Positions 50,762 to 59,808 of a DNA stretch of 64,000 nucleotides are shown piece by piece (position 1 is the stretch's first letter; each line of letters opens with the position of its first letter). The notes under the pieces were generated by a model. That model did no database searches, was not told the DNA's origin, and saw only the letters and a program-made list of their open reading frames with translations. The stretch covers positions 7,068,001 through 7,132,000 of the forward strand of contig OX442319.1 of assembly GCA_949358305.1 (NCBI GenBank), in the 5' to 3' direction. This stretch comes from Strigamia acuminata. Lineage: Eukaryota > Arthropoda > Chilopoda > Geophilomorpha > Linotaeniidae. The position numbers and the translations under genes were made by a program.

Positions 50762-50813
50762 TCGCTGCCAGCCGAAAAAGAAGCGGACAGCCGGCCTAAG
50801 CGACTCGACCACG
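50762..50813 (-). promoter_or_regulatory. 3' tail of element B with degraded polypurine tract
   Basis: Between the gag-pol stop and the 3' LTR there are only 52 bp. The last sense bases before the LTR read GGCTGGCAGCGA, preceded by CTTCTTTTTC. This is similar to element A's GGCTGGGAGCAA. It sits where the polypurine tract should be but is only moderately purine-rich. Confidence 0.5.
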
Positions 50814-53800
50814 CTAGTCCAGCTCCAAAGCCCTTACGTGTTTGACCGAGCGTCGATATTCCTTTCCATTGGCTGTAACCACTCTCACGACGCGCACAAA
50901 ACCATCTTCGCCTGGTAGGACTTCGATGACCCGTGCCAGCGGCCAGAAGTACGGATTGCAGCCGACTTTTTCCAGCAATACTATCTGGTCGACTTCCGGA
51001 TTCTTGAAACGGGAGTCACCCTTGACTTCATGAAAATTTCTTAGCTGTTTCAGGTAACTCTCGCGCCAAATCCGCCAGAACTCCCAAACGAAAAGTGGTC
51101 TTTTTCTATCCAATCTCCGTAGGTCTTTCTTCTGTATCGCGTGCAGTGGACGGTTGATAACCCACTTGGGCATTCCTCCAGTGAGAAAGTTCTCAGGGCT
51201 GAGAATTCTCCCGCCGTCAACCTCCTCATGCACGTAAGACAGGGGCCTTGAGTTAAGCACGGAGCTTATCTCGACGGCTAGCGTCTGAAGCGTCTCCAAG
51301 TCTACAGTCCTACGCAGCAGCATCTTACGTAGTTTATCTTTCACCGAACGCACAAGTCTCTCCCAGGCTCCTCCAGCCCAAGGTGACAATGGTGGGATGA
51401 ACGACCAAACCACTCTCTTCTCCGAAAGGAACGTCCGGATCCCATCCTTGGTCAGCAATTTACCCCACGACTGTATCTCCTGGCTTCCTCGCTCGAAAGT
51501 TTTGGAGTTGTCGGAGAACACTTTCGCCGGGTACCCAAATCTGGCGCCGAAACGACGGAAGGCCAGAAGGAACTTTTCCACCGAAAGGTTCTCAGAGACT
51601 TCCAAATGGATCGCTCGTGTTACTAGGCAGGTAAACAACAGAATATAGACTTTTCTTCCTTTCTCCTTATGCTTGACTGTGAGAGGGCCGAGGTGGTCAA
51701 TTCCTGTATGCTGGAACGGGGCTGCCGGCGTGACGCGCTCCATAGGAGGGTCACCAGTGGCTGGGTTATTGCGTTCCAACCGCTCTCGTTTGCAGACCAA
51801 GCAACTCCGGATCACAGCCTTGACCGTTCGGCGTCCTCTTACAATCCAATACTTGTCTCTCAACCGGTAAAACGTCTCACTCAGCTCACCATGCAGGAGC
51901 TGTAAGTGGACCTTCTTGATGATTAGTCTTGTTACCCAACTATCCGGGTGTAAAATGATGGGAAATGCCTCGTCGAAGGGAAGCGCTGACTTTCCTAGAC
52001 GGCTCCTTAGTCTTAGTAAATCTCTCTCATCCAGAAAAACGTCGAAATTTTTCAGGATAGAGCCCTTTGCCACTTTCTCTTTCAACATTGCGGCTTGTTT
52101 TTCGTCTGGAAAACTCAAGACCTGGGCCAAGCGGATGACTCTTTCTTCGGCAACTTCTATCTCGAGAACCTCGAGGTCCCTCCCGCGGGCGAAAAAAGGA
52201 AGCCAGCGCCGCATGAGCGCGAAAACTCGCACGAGGCGATTAAAACTACTAAATCGCTTGAAAACCTCGCACATATGCGCTTCTCCATCTGACGCAACCA
52301 AAGCTACCTTTTCCTTTTTTGCCTCTTCCATTGGGAGGTCAACGTCCTCAGGTTCGTCCGCGAGGTCTTCCAACTGACCGGGCCCGTCCCACCAGAGACG
52401 GTTGGCCAAAAGGTTCTTTGCCTCGCATGGGCGTGTCAATACGTCCGCTGGATTCCTGTCCGTCGGGACGTATGCCCACTGACTCGGACTTGACTTTTCA
52501 AGAACTTCTGCCACTCTGTTGGAGACATATGGCTTCCACCTGTTCTTATCAGACTTCAACCACCCGAGCGCAACCATTGAGTCCGAGTAATACCTTATCT
52601 TCCCAACTGGATAACCTGGTAGGAAATCCTCTAGGATGTACTCCACCATCCGGACTCCAACAACAGTTGCGGTCAATTCTAGGCGTGGCAAAGTCAACTT
52701 GGTGGTGGGGGCAATTCTGCTTTTGCTCAAGAGCAGTTGGGTCGCGCCTGACGCAGCTCGAACGTAGATTGCGCACCCGTACGCCTGTGGACTTGCGTCG
52801 CAAAAGACGTCAATGTCCATTTCTTGGCCCGAGTACGTCCCCATCCAACGCTTCACCCGGGCTTCGGTGAGGCGCTGAAGATCGGCGTACCATTTGACCA
52901 CTATCTCTCGGTTCTCTTCTGAGATTATGTCATCCCATTTGATGTCGCGACCCCACATACTCTGTAAAAGTAGCTTCATCCGCAAAATGACTGGAGCTAT
53001 CAACCCCAAGGGGTCGAAGACTGATGCCAATAATGACAGAATGCCCCTCCTTGACTGGGGAATCTCAACACCGGTTGGGATCCTGAACATTAGCGTATCA
53101 TCTCGGACGCTCCAAAGGATGCCCAGCATCTTGACAACTCCTAGATCTTCAAACTTGTCTGCACGCATGTGGAAATCCTTGTCTTTGAGTGCGTCAAAGA
53201 CATCTGCCTTTGATGATGCCCACTTGACGAGAGGCATCTTTCCCTCGTCAAGGATCCTGCGTAGATTGACACAGTGCGTAACTGTCTCTTGGGTTCCATC
53301 GGCCCCGGACGTCAAGTCGTCCATGTAGATGCCCTTATCGAGGGCGTCTGCCTCTTTGGGGAAAAGCACCAAATACAATCGCCCTTGCGCGCGGATGACA
53401 GCGCACAACAAGAATGGCGAAGAATTCACCCCGAAAGGGACGACTATCATTCTTAAAACGACCAGGTGATCCCACAAATTCTGCCAAGAATATCCTTCTT
53501 GGAAATATTCTTCTGAGACCCAAAGGAACCGCAAAAAATCGCAGTGGTCAGGATTAATCAGCACTTGCAGGAAAGCCTGCTTGATGTCTGCTATCGCCAC
53601 TACACAAAAAAGGCGAAAACGGATCATAACTGGGACAATATCCGGATTTAAAGAAGGGCCAGGATACAGACAGTCGTTCAGCGAAGGTAGCCCCTTCTTC
53701 GCCGACGACGCGTTGAAAACGACACGGAACTTGGTCGTTTCCCGGTCCTCCTTGATCACTGGATGGTGCGGAATAACATAAACTCCAGTTTTCTTGTATC

Positions 53801-56090
53801 TCTCTGCAAGAGGTACTACTTCCGCGTGCTCTTCCTTGACGTAGTCCCACATGGCTTTGTTATAACGTTCCTTGTGGTCGCTGTTACTATCAATTCGCCT
53901 AAGCGTATGTGATAGTTGATTCAGAGCCAACTCCCAGTTTGACTCCAAAGCCCCGATCTTATCGTTAAAGGGCAAGCAAACTTGGTAGCGACCATCCTCC
54001 ATTCGCTTGTGCGACTTCTCAAAGCGATCTCGAACAAAATCTGAATCGCGTTCGCCAGCGGTAATTCCAACAGCCTCCAAACTCCAAAGCTTTTCCAAGT
54101 CACGGTCAGTCTTAATCTCACAGGTGTTGCAGCAAGAAACGTCACGCGAGCTCTCGGAGAAGACATCTGTCGACCCAGCGGCTCCTGACAACACCCAACC
54201 AAAAATGGTATTGACCAAACCCAAGCGGTTATCAAGACGTTTCCGTCCGTCAAGGCAGATTTCCCACCAAACATCAACTCCAAGCAAGATATCAACATTG
54301 CCTGCAGTCGAAGGTAAGTCTTCAGCCAATTCGAACCCCAAATCTTTAACCTTCTGAATGGTATCAGGGCTGGCTATCCCATACACATGCGGTAGGCTTC
54401 TTGCACTTAAAGCCGTCACCTTGAGCTCTCTGGCTCCGTGTCTAGACTGAAGGAGTAGCTTGTAAACGTCGTAAGACGTCGATCCAGCATTATCCTCTTC
54501 ATTGAGGCGTTGGGCTGTGGCTTCGATTGACCCGCAACTCTTCAACCGTATCCGGTCGGCTACACTCTTTAAAATGTAGGACCGATGGCTGCCCGGATCT
54601 AACATGCCACGTATCGTGTGCGAACCTCCAGACTTTGTTTTTAACTCCGCTGTGAATATCATCAACTGAAGTGTTGAGGAGATCGCCAAGGAAACGTTCG
54701 CGCTCACGTCCTTGGGCTTCTCTATCCCACCTCCACTTCCTGTGTTCAATTTCCTGCAGATGGACGAATGATGTCGTCCGCCGCAAGTCCTGCAGCTGGT
54801 TTTAACCTGGCACCGCATTGCCCTGTGTCCTTCTTGCAGGCAATTGAAGCAAAGTCGGTTCTGTTGAATGATCGTGGTCTTCTCTGCCACGCTCATTTCC
54901 TTCCTACAGAAAGTGTTAGCATGACCTTCTTTGCAGAAAATGCAAATTGCGCTTCCCACGATCAGCTTTGGGCTAAAAGACTCTTTGGCTTTTTTGGACG
55001 TGGCGCAGGTGGACATCGTGCCCTTGCGTTGATCCTTATCCTTGTCGGAACTTCCAGACTTGTCTTTTTTAGTTGCAAGACCTCCTGCCCCCATGACATC
55101 TTCCATCTGCTCCAAGAGCTGAACTTCAGCCGCAAAAAAATTCAAGATTGTCACTAAATTTGAGGTCTTAGCCCCTTGCTGCTGGTAAAACCTCATCACC
55201 ATGGCAGGTGGAAATTTCCTCAGCACGTCGGGTGCCAGAAGCAGACCAGCAGTCTGTACTGGAACGCTCAACTGCTCCAGCAAGCGGATAGCAGTGGACA
55301 CCTTGGTCAACTGTGTACGGACAGCTTTGACCGGATGCAATTCCGTAACCTGTTTCATATCCCTTATGGACTTGACCAATGCCACTCTCTGGGCTTCATC
55401 GTCCCCGTAGGAACGTTCCAACTCTTCTCTTGCCAAATTGTAATTACCGTCCACTAAAGGGAATGCAGAGATCAGCATGGCAGCTTCTCCCGTGCACAGC
55501 GACTGCAAGTATTGCAACTTCTCAATTTCTGATAAATCAGGGTTGCTGTGAACAGCAGAATCAAAGCTGCTTAGGAAGGGACGAAATGTCGTCACATCTC
55601 CATTGAATTTCCGCATTTCCAACTTAGGAAGCTTTGCATTATTATGCCTTCTTGTCGATTGCGACAAGGTCTGGTTCAAAATCGAACTCTGAGACGTACT
55701 GGTCGTCAACGCTGAAGCATTTGCTGGATTTGCTGACCAATGCGTCACGAACTTCTTTGACATTCGGGTTCTGTGCTTAAGAACTGAAATCGGTGTCTCT
55801 AACTCTTCGATTTCCCTTAGATTTGCCAAGTACTGATCTCTTGTCAGGTTGGGCTGCATCGTGTTCAGGTCGTTTATCATTCTCATCATCTGTTCATCTG
55901 CAGCCATTTCTACAGCTTCCAGCTCGCCGGTATCTTTTAGTGTCAAGGACCTTCTCAAAAGCGCGTCCAAAGAGATCCCCAAAGTCGTGAACCTCCCAGA
56001 CAACACGTCCATTTCTTCCGGCGGTTGTTGCTCAACCGTTGTTGGCGTTGTTCTCCCTGAACCCGACCTTGATCCACCTCCTGTAGCCAT
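50814..56090 (-). CDS. gag-pol: BEL/Pao gag-pol polyprotein, 1,758 aa, intact
   Basis: It encodes the capsid and enzymes for copying element RNA into DNA and integrating it. Order seen: gag with a DUF1759-like capsid region (about 153-330); three CCHC zinc knuckles (C383-C395, C414-C427, C433-C445); an aspartic protease of the A17 type with D498-P-G (about 480-640); reverse transcriptase with D835 in motif A, PFGVNSSPF at 885-893 and YMDD at 922-925; RNase H with D1098, E1138, D1170 and D1216; integrase with H1395, H1400, C1430 and C1433 (zinc site) and D1465, D1527 and E1577 (DDE site); and a C-terminal DUF5641-like region (about 1656-1752). No stop or frameshift. The start ATG has G at -3 and G at +4; a splice-acceptor-like CAG lies 8 bp upstream. 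No env follows. Gag and pol share one frame, so any separation must be by proteolysis. The P in the protease triad replaces the usual S or T. Confidence 0.97.
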   Translation of the reverse strand: MATGGGSRSGSGRTTPTTVEQQPPEEMDVLSGRFTTLGISLDALLRRSLTLKDTGELEAVEMAADEQMMRMINDLNTMQPNLTRDQYLANLREIEELETPISVLKHRTRMSKKFVTHWSANPANASALTTSTSQSSILNQTLSQSTRRHNNAKLPKLEMRKFNGDVTTFRPFLSSFDSAVHSNPDLSEIEKLQYLQSLCTGEAAMLISAFPLVDGNYNLAREELERSYGDDEAQRVALVKSIRDMKQVTELHPVKAVRTQLTKVSTAIRLLEQLSVPVQTAGLLLAPDVLRKFPPAMVMRFYQQQGAKTSNLVTILNFFAAEVQLLEQMEDVMGAGGLATKKDKSGSSDKDKDQRKGTMSTCATSKKAKESFSPKLIVGSAICIFCKEGHANTFCRKEMSVAEKTTIIQQNRLCFNCLQEGHRAMRCQVKTSCRTCGGRHHSSICRKLNTGSGGGIEKPKDVSANVSLAISSTLQLMIFTAELKTKSGGSHTIRGMLDPGSHRSYILKSVADRIRLKSCGSIEATAQRLNEEDNAGSTSYDVYKLLLQSRHGARELKVTALSARSLPHVYGIASPDTIQKVKDLGFELAEDLPSTAGNVDILLGVDVWWEICLDGRKRLDNRLGLVNTIFGWVLSGAAGSTDVFSESSRDVSCCNTCEIKTDRDLEKLWSLEAVGITAGERDSDFVRDRFEKSHKRMEDGRYQVCLPFNDKIGALESNWELALNQLSHTLRRIDSNSDHKERYNKAMWDYVKEEHAEVVPLAERYKKTGVYVIPHHPVIKEDRETTKFRVVFNASSAKKGLPSLNDCLYPGPSLNPDIVPVMIRFRLFCVVAIADIKQAFLQVLINPDHCDFLRFLWVSEEYFQEGYSWQNLWDHLVVLRMIVVPFGVNSSPFLLCAVIRAQGRLYLVLFPKEADALDKGIYMDDLTSGADGTQETVTHCVNLRRILDEGKMPLVKWASSKADVFDALKDKDFHMRADKFEDLGVVKMLGILWSVRDDTLMFRIPTGVEIPQSRRGILSLLASVFDPLGLIAPVILRMKLLLQSMWGRDIKWDDIISEENREIVVKWYADLQRLTEARVKRWMGTYSGQEMDIDVFCDASPQAYGCAIYVRAASGATQLLLSKSRIAPTTKLTLPRLELTATVVGVRMVEYILEDFLPGYPVGKIRYYSDSMVALGWLKSDKNRWKPYVSNRVAEVLEKSSPSQWAYVPTDRNPADVLTRPCEAKNLLANRLWWDGPGQLEDLADEPEDVDLPMEEAKKEKVALVASDGEAHMCEVFKRFSSFNRLVRVFALMRRWLPFFARGRDLEVLEIEVAEERVIRLAQVLSFPDEKQAAMLKEKVAKGSILKNFDVFLDERDLLRLRSRLGKSALPFDEAFPIILHPDSWVTRLIIKKVHLQLLHGELSETFYRLRDKYWIVRGRRTVKAVIRSCLVCKRERLERNNPATGDPPMERVTPAAPFQHTGIDHLGPLTVKHKEKGRKVYILLFTCLVTRAIHLEVSENLSVEKFLLAFRRFGARFGYPAKVFSDNSKTFERGSQEIQSWGKLLTKDGIRTFLSEKRVVWSFIPPLSPWAGGAWERLVRSVKDKLRKMLLRRTVDLETLQTLAVEISSVLNSRPLSYVHEEVDGGRILSPENFLTGGMPKWVINRPLHAIQKKDLRRLDRKRPLFVWEFWRIWRESYLKQLRNFHEVKGDSRFKNPEVDQIVLLEKVGCNPYFWPLARVIEVLPGEDGFVRVVRVVTANGKEYRRSVKHVRALELD

Positions 56091-56432
56091 GTCAAACCTG
56101 GAATGTCAGAAAGTGAAGACAATCAGTCAGTCAAAAACCAAAGACACACAACTCTAAACACAGGCGATATTTGGACAAACAATGACCAAATACACTAACT
56201 GCTCAACTAAACCGCTAGTGATCTGAATGATATACAGACAGACTCACTGTAAGCTCTATGCTACTAAAGATCTGAGTGGCGCAACACCCAGTCTCTAATT
56301 CCTATAGTAGACTAATTCCTGTTAACTGCTAAACTCTCTAAACTCCTAAGGATTTGAGTGATGCAACACCCAAAAACTCTAAGCTGTCAAGCAGACTCTT
56401 TTAACTACTAGGCTATCTAAATTCTCCCCTGC

Positions 56433-56798
56433 CTAAGCAGTTATAGTGGAGAAAAACTTAAACTTTAACTTAAACACGAAAATGCACACTTCCCCTCCCC
56501 CCAGAAGGGACACATCAAAAAACCCAAAAAACAGCCCACCAAAATACACTTTATAAACTAAAACTGTTCTTCTTCTTTCAGGCTGTAGCGGTTCAACTTG
56601 CACATTGCGTTGTGTTTGACTTGGCAGACTCAGGACGTCAATGTCCGCTCTCACGTGACTCTCTGGCGTGCGCACTTGATGCCGGTCGCTCACGGAACCA
56701 GCCGTACAAACAAACCAACTGGCACGCACCAAACCACTTGAATCACTTGCTGAACGTCCGAATGACCTCTTTTTCATGCGCGCTGTACACACGCGCAT
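56433..56798 (-). CDS. Upstream open frame in the element B leader, 121 codons (doubtful)
   Basis: The frame starts within the stem of the leader hairpin and ends 342 bp before the gag-pol start. The first half is basic; the last ~40 residues are hydrophobic and aromatic because of T-rich DNA. No domain is recognised. Part of it covers the 17-nt block shared with the element C leader, and there the same reading (QTQRNV) is open in both. It may be a chance frame over a conserved RNA element or a 5' exon. Confidence 0.2.
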   Translation of the reverse strand: MRVCTARMKKRSFGRSASDSSGLVRASWFVCTAGSVSDRHQVRTPESHVRADIDVLSLPSQTQRNVQVEPLQPERRRTVLVYKVYFGGLFFGFFDVSLLGGGEVCIFVFKLKFKFFSTITA

Positions 56799-56799
56799 G
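56775..56799 (-). promoter_or_regulatory. Leader hairpin with palindromic loop, dimer-site-like
   Basis: The sense arms CATGCGCG and CGCGCATG form a perfect 8 bp stem around the 9-base loop TGTGTACAG. The loop contains the 6-base palindrome TGTACA. This is the layout of retroviral dimer initiation stem-loops, which start RNA pairing through kissing loops. It lies about 11 bases after the primer-binding core. The function is inferred from shape and place. Confidence 0.5.
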
Positions 56800-56810
56800 A
56801 AATCCTGGAA

Positions 56811-56821
56811 TCACGGTACCA
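56811..56821 (-). promoter_or_regulatory. Primer-binding site core of element B
   Basis: The sense sequence TGGTACCGTGA begins 13 bases after the 5' LTR. It starts with TGG, complementary to a tRNA CCA end. The same 11 bases follow both LTRs of element C. The tRNA could not be identified by eye, and the 13-base gap is longer than in most retroelements. Confidence 0.65.
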
Positions 56822-56834
56822 AAAAACAGCTCCC

Positions 56835-58406
56835 TGTAGCAAACAACCTTGGATCTCACAGGAAAAAACTGGCGAATTGGTCACCAAACTCTGGAAACCG
56901 CCCGAGACTGTATAGTGGTTGAAGAGACAAGTTGAAATCCTCTCTCTGAGCATAAGCCTAACTTGAAGAAGGGTTAGGCCTGACTGCATGAAACTAGGCC
57001 TGACTGCATTTAGATGAAGTGATTGGCAAAACCTCTTTAGCTGCTGGGTAGAAATTCCGTGCTCCCAGGGAGGAGGAGAGCAGGCAAAGCTCTCTACTCA
57101 CAAGTCATCATGAATGTTGAAGTAAAAGAAACCCAGGAATAAATTATCCAAAGAAGGAGGAAAAATAACAACTGGTTTTAATACTTAACAACTGATAACA
57201 ACTGTTGCTTCTTTAGCAACCTACTCTTAACAACTGGTCACCTGATTACAATAAATGTCAGTGACCAAACAATACAGATTTGAATAATAACAATAGTGCC
57301 GACAAGGTTTCCGTATATCTACAACAGATGTCAAACTTAACATAAATAAAGACAAAACTTAACCTAACACCTTGATAACAGTATGACCTGTGCAAACAGC
57401 ACTTCACTTAAACTTAACAAATAATTCAAAGGCTAAAACTAACATTAGTTACACTCAAAACACAATGCTGAGCCCAAACCCAATCACCACCAAAAGAGGG
57501 CGCAACGTGTCACAGTTTTAACCCCTTAACAACCATGCAATAACAAAAGTAAAAGCTTAGATTAACATCAACTAATATTGGTAAATATACAAACAATAAC
57601 TAGTAAATATTCCCTATGTCCAGGTTCCATTAAAACCCCAAAAGAAACAATGACAGGGCACCAGTGCAGCACCAAATCTAAGATGGCGACCATGCAACTG
57701 CTAAAATGACGTGAATGGAGCCAGACAAGGTCGCGGGCGACTCACAGGCCTTCTCAACGATGGATCTGCGTCCTAGAACGGTCAGTACAACTTTCCCAGT
57801 GCTTGGACATTGAAACCCGACCGATTCAACTCATTTGCAGGACCCATACGACCACGAGAGGCGTCGCAAGGCGTGCGCTCACGCCCGACGCTCGCAAACG
57901 CTCACAAACGATGTCCAACGTCCATCCAGCGACCCAAGACACCTGTGGACTACCTTAAACACCAATACAAGTTAGTATAAATTAAATTACCAGTGAAACA
58001 AGCACTAAAACTGCAATTGTGCTTATTTCAAGTTCTCCTGTTTCCCAGCTCACTTATGCTATGGCGGCCATCTTGCCTATGCACGCCTATCTCTCTCACA
58101 AGTGAACTGGAAACAGGAGAAAACTTAAAAATACTAGAAATAACACAAACAAGTGAAAAAGACACATAAAACAATGCCAAAAGACTAAAAACACAACTTC
58201 CAAACATTCCAGGTGTGGCAAGCGAAGTGACAACCCCCTTGAACTTCCAGGATCGTGACAACAAGGCAGCAAACCAACTGGACATGTCAGATAAGAGTTG
58301 CAAATCTATTCAAACTTGACAACAAAATTAAAAAGCCTTTTCTCTCTTTCAGAAAATAAACAACGTGAAATCTCCAGATCTTTTTGTTGCGTTCTTGCTC
58401 GCAACA
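56835..58406 (-). repeat. 5' LTR of element B (1,572 bp)
   Basis: Same length and, by eye, same sequence as the left LTR, shifted by 7,645 bp. It is the promoter-bearing copy for the minus-strand transcript. Its ends read TGTAGC (left) and GCAACA (right) on the plus strand. Confidence 0.95.
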
Positions 58407-58410
58407 GTGC
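58407..58410. other. Target site duplication GTGC, right of element B
   Basis: It repeats 49186-49189. The satellite continues directly as TAAGTCAACTATGATG. Confidence 0.85.
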
Positions 58411-59808
58411 TAAGTCAACTATGATGAGATCAAAAGTCTATTCTCCCAAATCATCGGTTGAATGTTTCTAAAACTTACATTGGAGCCTTCTACTAAGGTT
58501 TAAACACTATTTCTGAACATTCAGAGACATTGGTCTTGTGGTGTTTGTGCTAAGTCAACTGTGATGAGATCAAAAGTCTATTCTCCCAAATCATCGGTTG
58601 GATGTTTCTAAAACTTACATTGGAGCCTTCTACTAAGGTTTAAACACTATTTCTGAACATTCAGAGACATTGGACTTGTGGTGTTTGTGCTAAGTCAACT
58701 GCGATGTGAAATGAGCTCAAAATTTTTTTTTCAAAATTTATTGCTTAGGTGTTGCTAAAACTTATATTGAAGGCTTCTACTAAGGTTTAAACACTATTTC
58801 TGAACATTCAGAGACATTGGTCTTGTGGTGTTTGTGCTAAGTCAACTGCGATGTGAAATGAGCTCAAAATTTTTTTTTCAAAAATTAATGCTTGGGTGTT
58901 GCTAAAACTTATATTGAAGGCTTCTACTAAGGTTTAAACACTATTTCTGAACATTCAGAGACATTAGACTTGTGGTGTTTGTGCTAAGTCAACTGTGATG
59001 AGATCAAAAGTTTATTCTCCCAAATCATTCGTTGGATGTTTCTAAAACTTACATTGGAGCCTTCTACTAAGGTTTAAACACTATTTCTGAACATTCAGAG
59101 ACATTGGTCTTGTGGTGTTTGTGCTAAGTCAACTGTGATGAGATCAAAAGTCTATTCTCCCAAATCATCGGTTAAATGTTATAAAACTTACATTGGAGCC
59201 TTCTACTAAGGTTTAAACACTATTTCTGAACATTCAGAGACATTGGTCTTGTGGTGTTTGTGCTAAGTCAACTGTGATGAGATCAAAAGTCTATTCTCCC
59301 AAATCATCGGTTAAATGTTTCTAAAACTTACATTGGAGCCTTCTACTAAAGTTTAAACACTATTTCTGAACATTCAGAGACATTGGACTTGTGGTGTTTG
59401 TGCTAAGTAACTGTGATGAGATCAAAAGTCTATTCTCCCAAATCATTGCTTGGATGTTGCTAAAACTTACATTGAAGGCTTCTACTAAGGTTTAAACACT
59501 ATTTCTGAACATTCAGAGACATTGGTCTTGTGGTGTTTGTGCTAAGTCAACTGTGATGAGATCAAAAGTCTATTCTCCCAAATCATCGGTTAAATGTTTC
59601 TAAAACTTACATTGGAGCCTTCTACTAAAGTTTAAACACTATTTCTGAACATTCAGAGACATTGGTCTTGTGGTGTTTGTGCTAAGTCAACTGTGATGAG
59701 ATCAAAAGTCTATTCTCCCAAATCATTGGTTGGATGTTTCTAAAACTTACATTGGAGCCTTCTACTAAGGTTTAAACACTATTTCTGAACATTCAGAGAC
59801 ATTGGTCT
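58411..59808. repeat. Satellite array 2: continuation, about 10 units
   Basis: The same ~140 bp family as array 1, in the same direction and with the same three subtypes. It is the right part of the array split by element B and ends in mid-unit (…CATTGGTCT) where element C begins. Small private variants occur, such as CTAAAGTTT near 59348 and 59629. Confidence 0.96.

Larger units (their letters stand above)
56091..56834 (-). other. 5' leader of element B
   Basis: About 740 bp between the 5' LTR and the gag-pol start. In sense order it holds the primer-binding core, an 8 bp hairpin, an upstream frame of 121 codons, a 17-nt block shared with element C (56602-56618), two ~82 bp spaced repeats with GCAACACCCA (56281 and 56363), and a pyrimidine-rich stretch ending in CAG (56098-56100) just before the start codon. 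The last looks like a 3' splice site, so a leader intron is possible; no donor was assigned. Confidence 0.6.
49190..58406 (-). mobile_element. Element B: complete BEL/Pao LTR retrotransposon
   Basis: This 9,217 bp element lies on the minus strand. It comprises a 5' LTR (56835-58406), primer site, ~720 bp leader, one gag-pol frame (50814-56090), a 52 bp tail and a 3' LTR (49190-50761). The LTRs are equal in length (1,572 bp) with no difference seen by eye. GTGC is duplicated on both sides. The satellite unit it split is rebuilt exactly: TCTTATGGTGTTTGTGC on the left continues as TAAGTCAACTATGATG on the right, and CTTATGG is found together with CTATGATG in other units (for example 7724-7752). 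There is no env frame between pol and the LTR. The domain order and zinc knuckles place it in BEL/Pao. It looks young and possibly still able to move; activity is not shown by sequence. Confidence 0.96.

Noticed and set aside
50842-56157. Many frames on the plus strand opposite gag-pol
   Set aside because: Antisense shadows of a long coding frame; none shows a domain.
56281-56372. Spaced repeat with GCAACACCCA in the B leader
   Set aside because: Only two clear copies 82 bp apart and a weak third; noted in the leader entry but too little for a separate claim.
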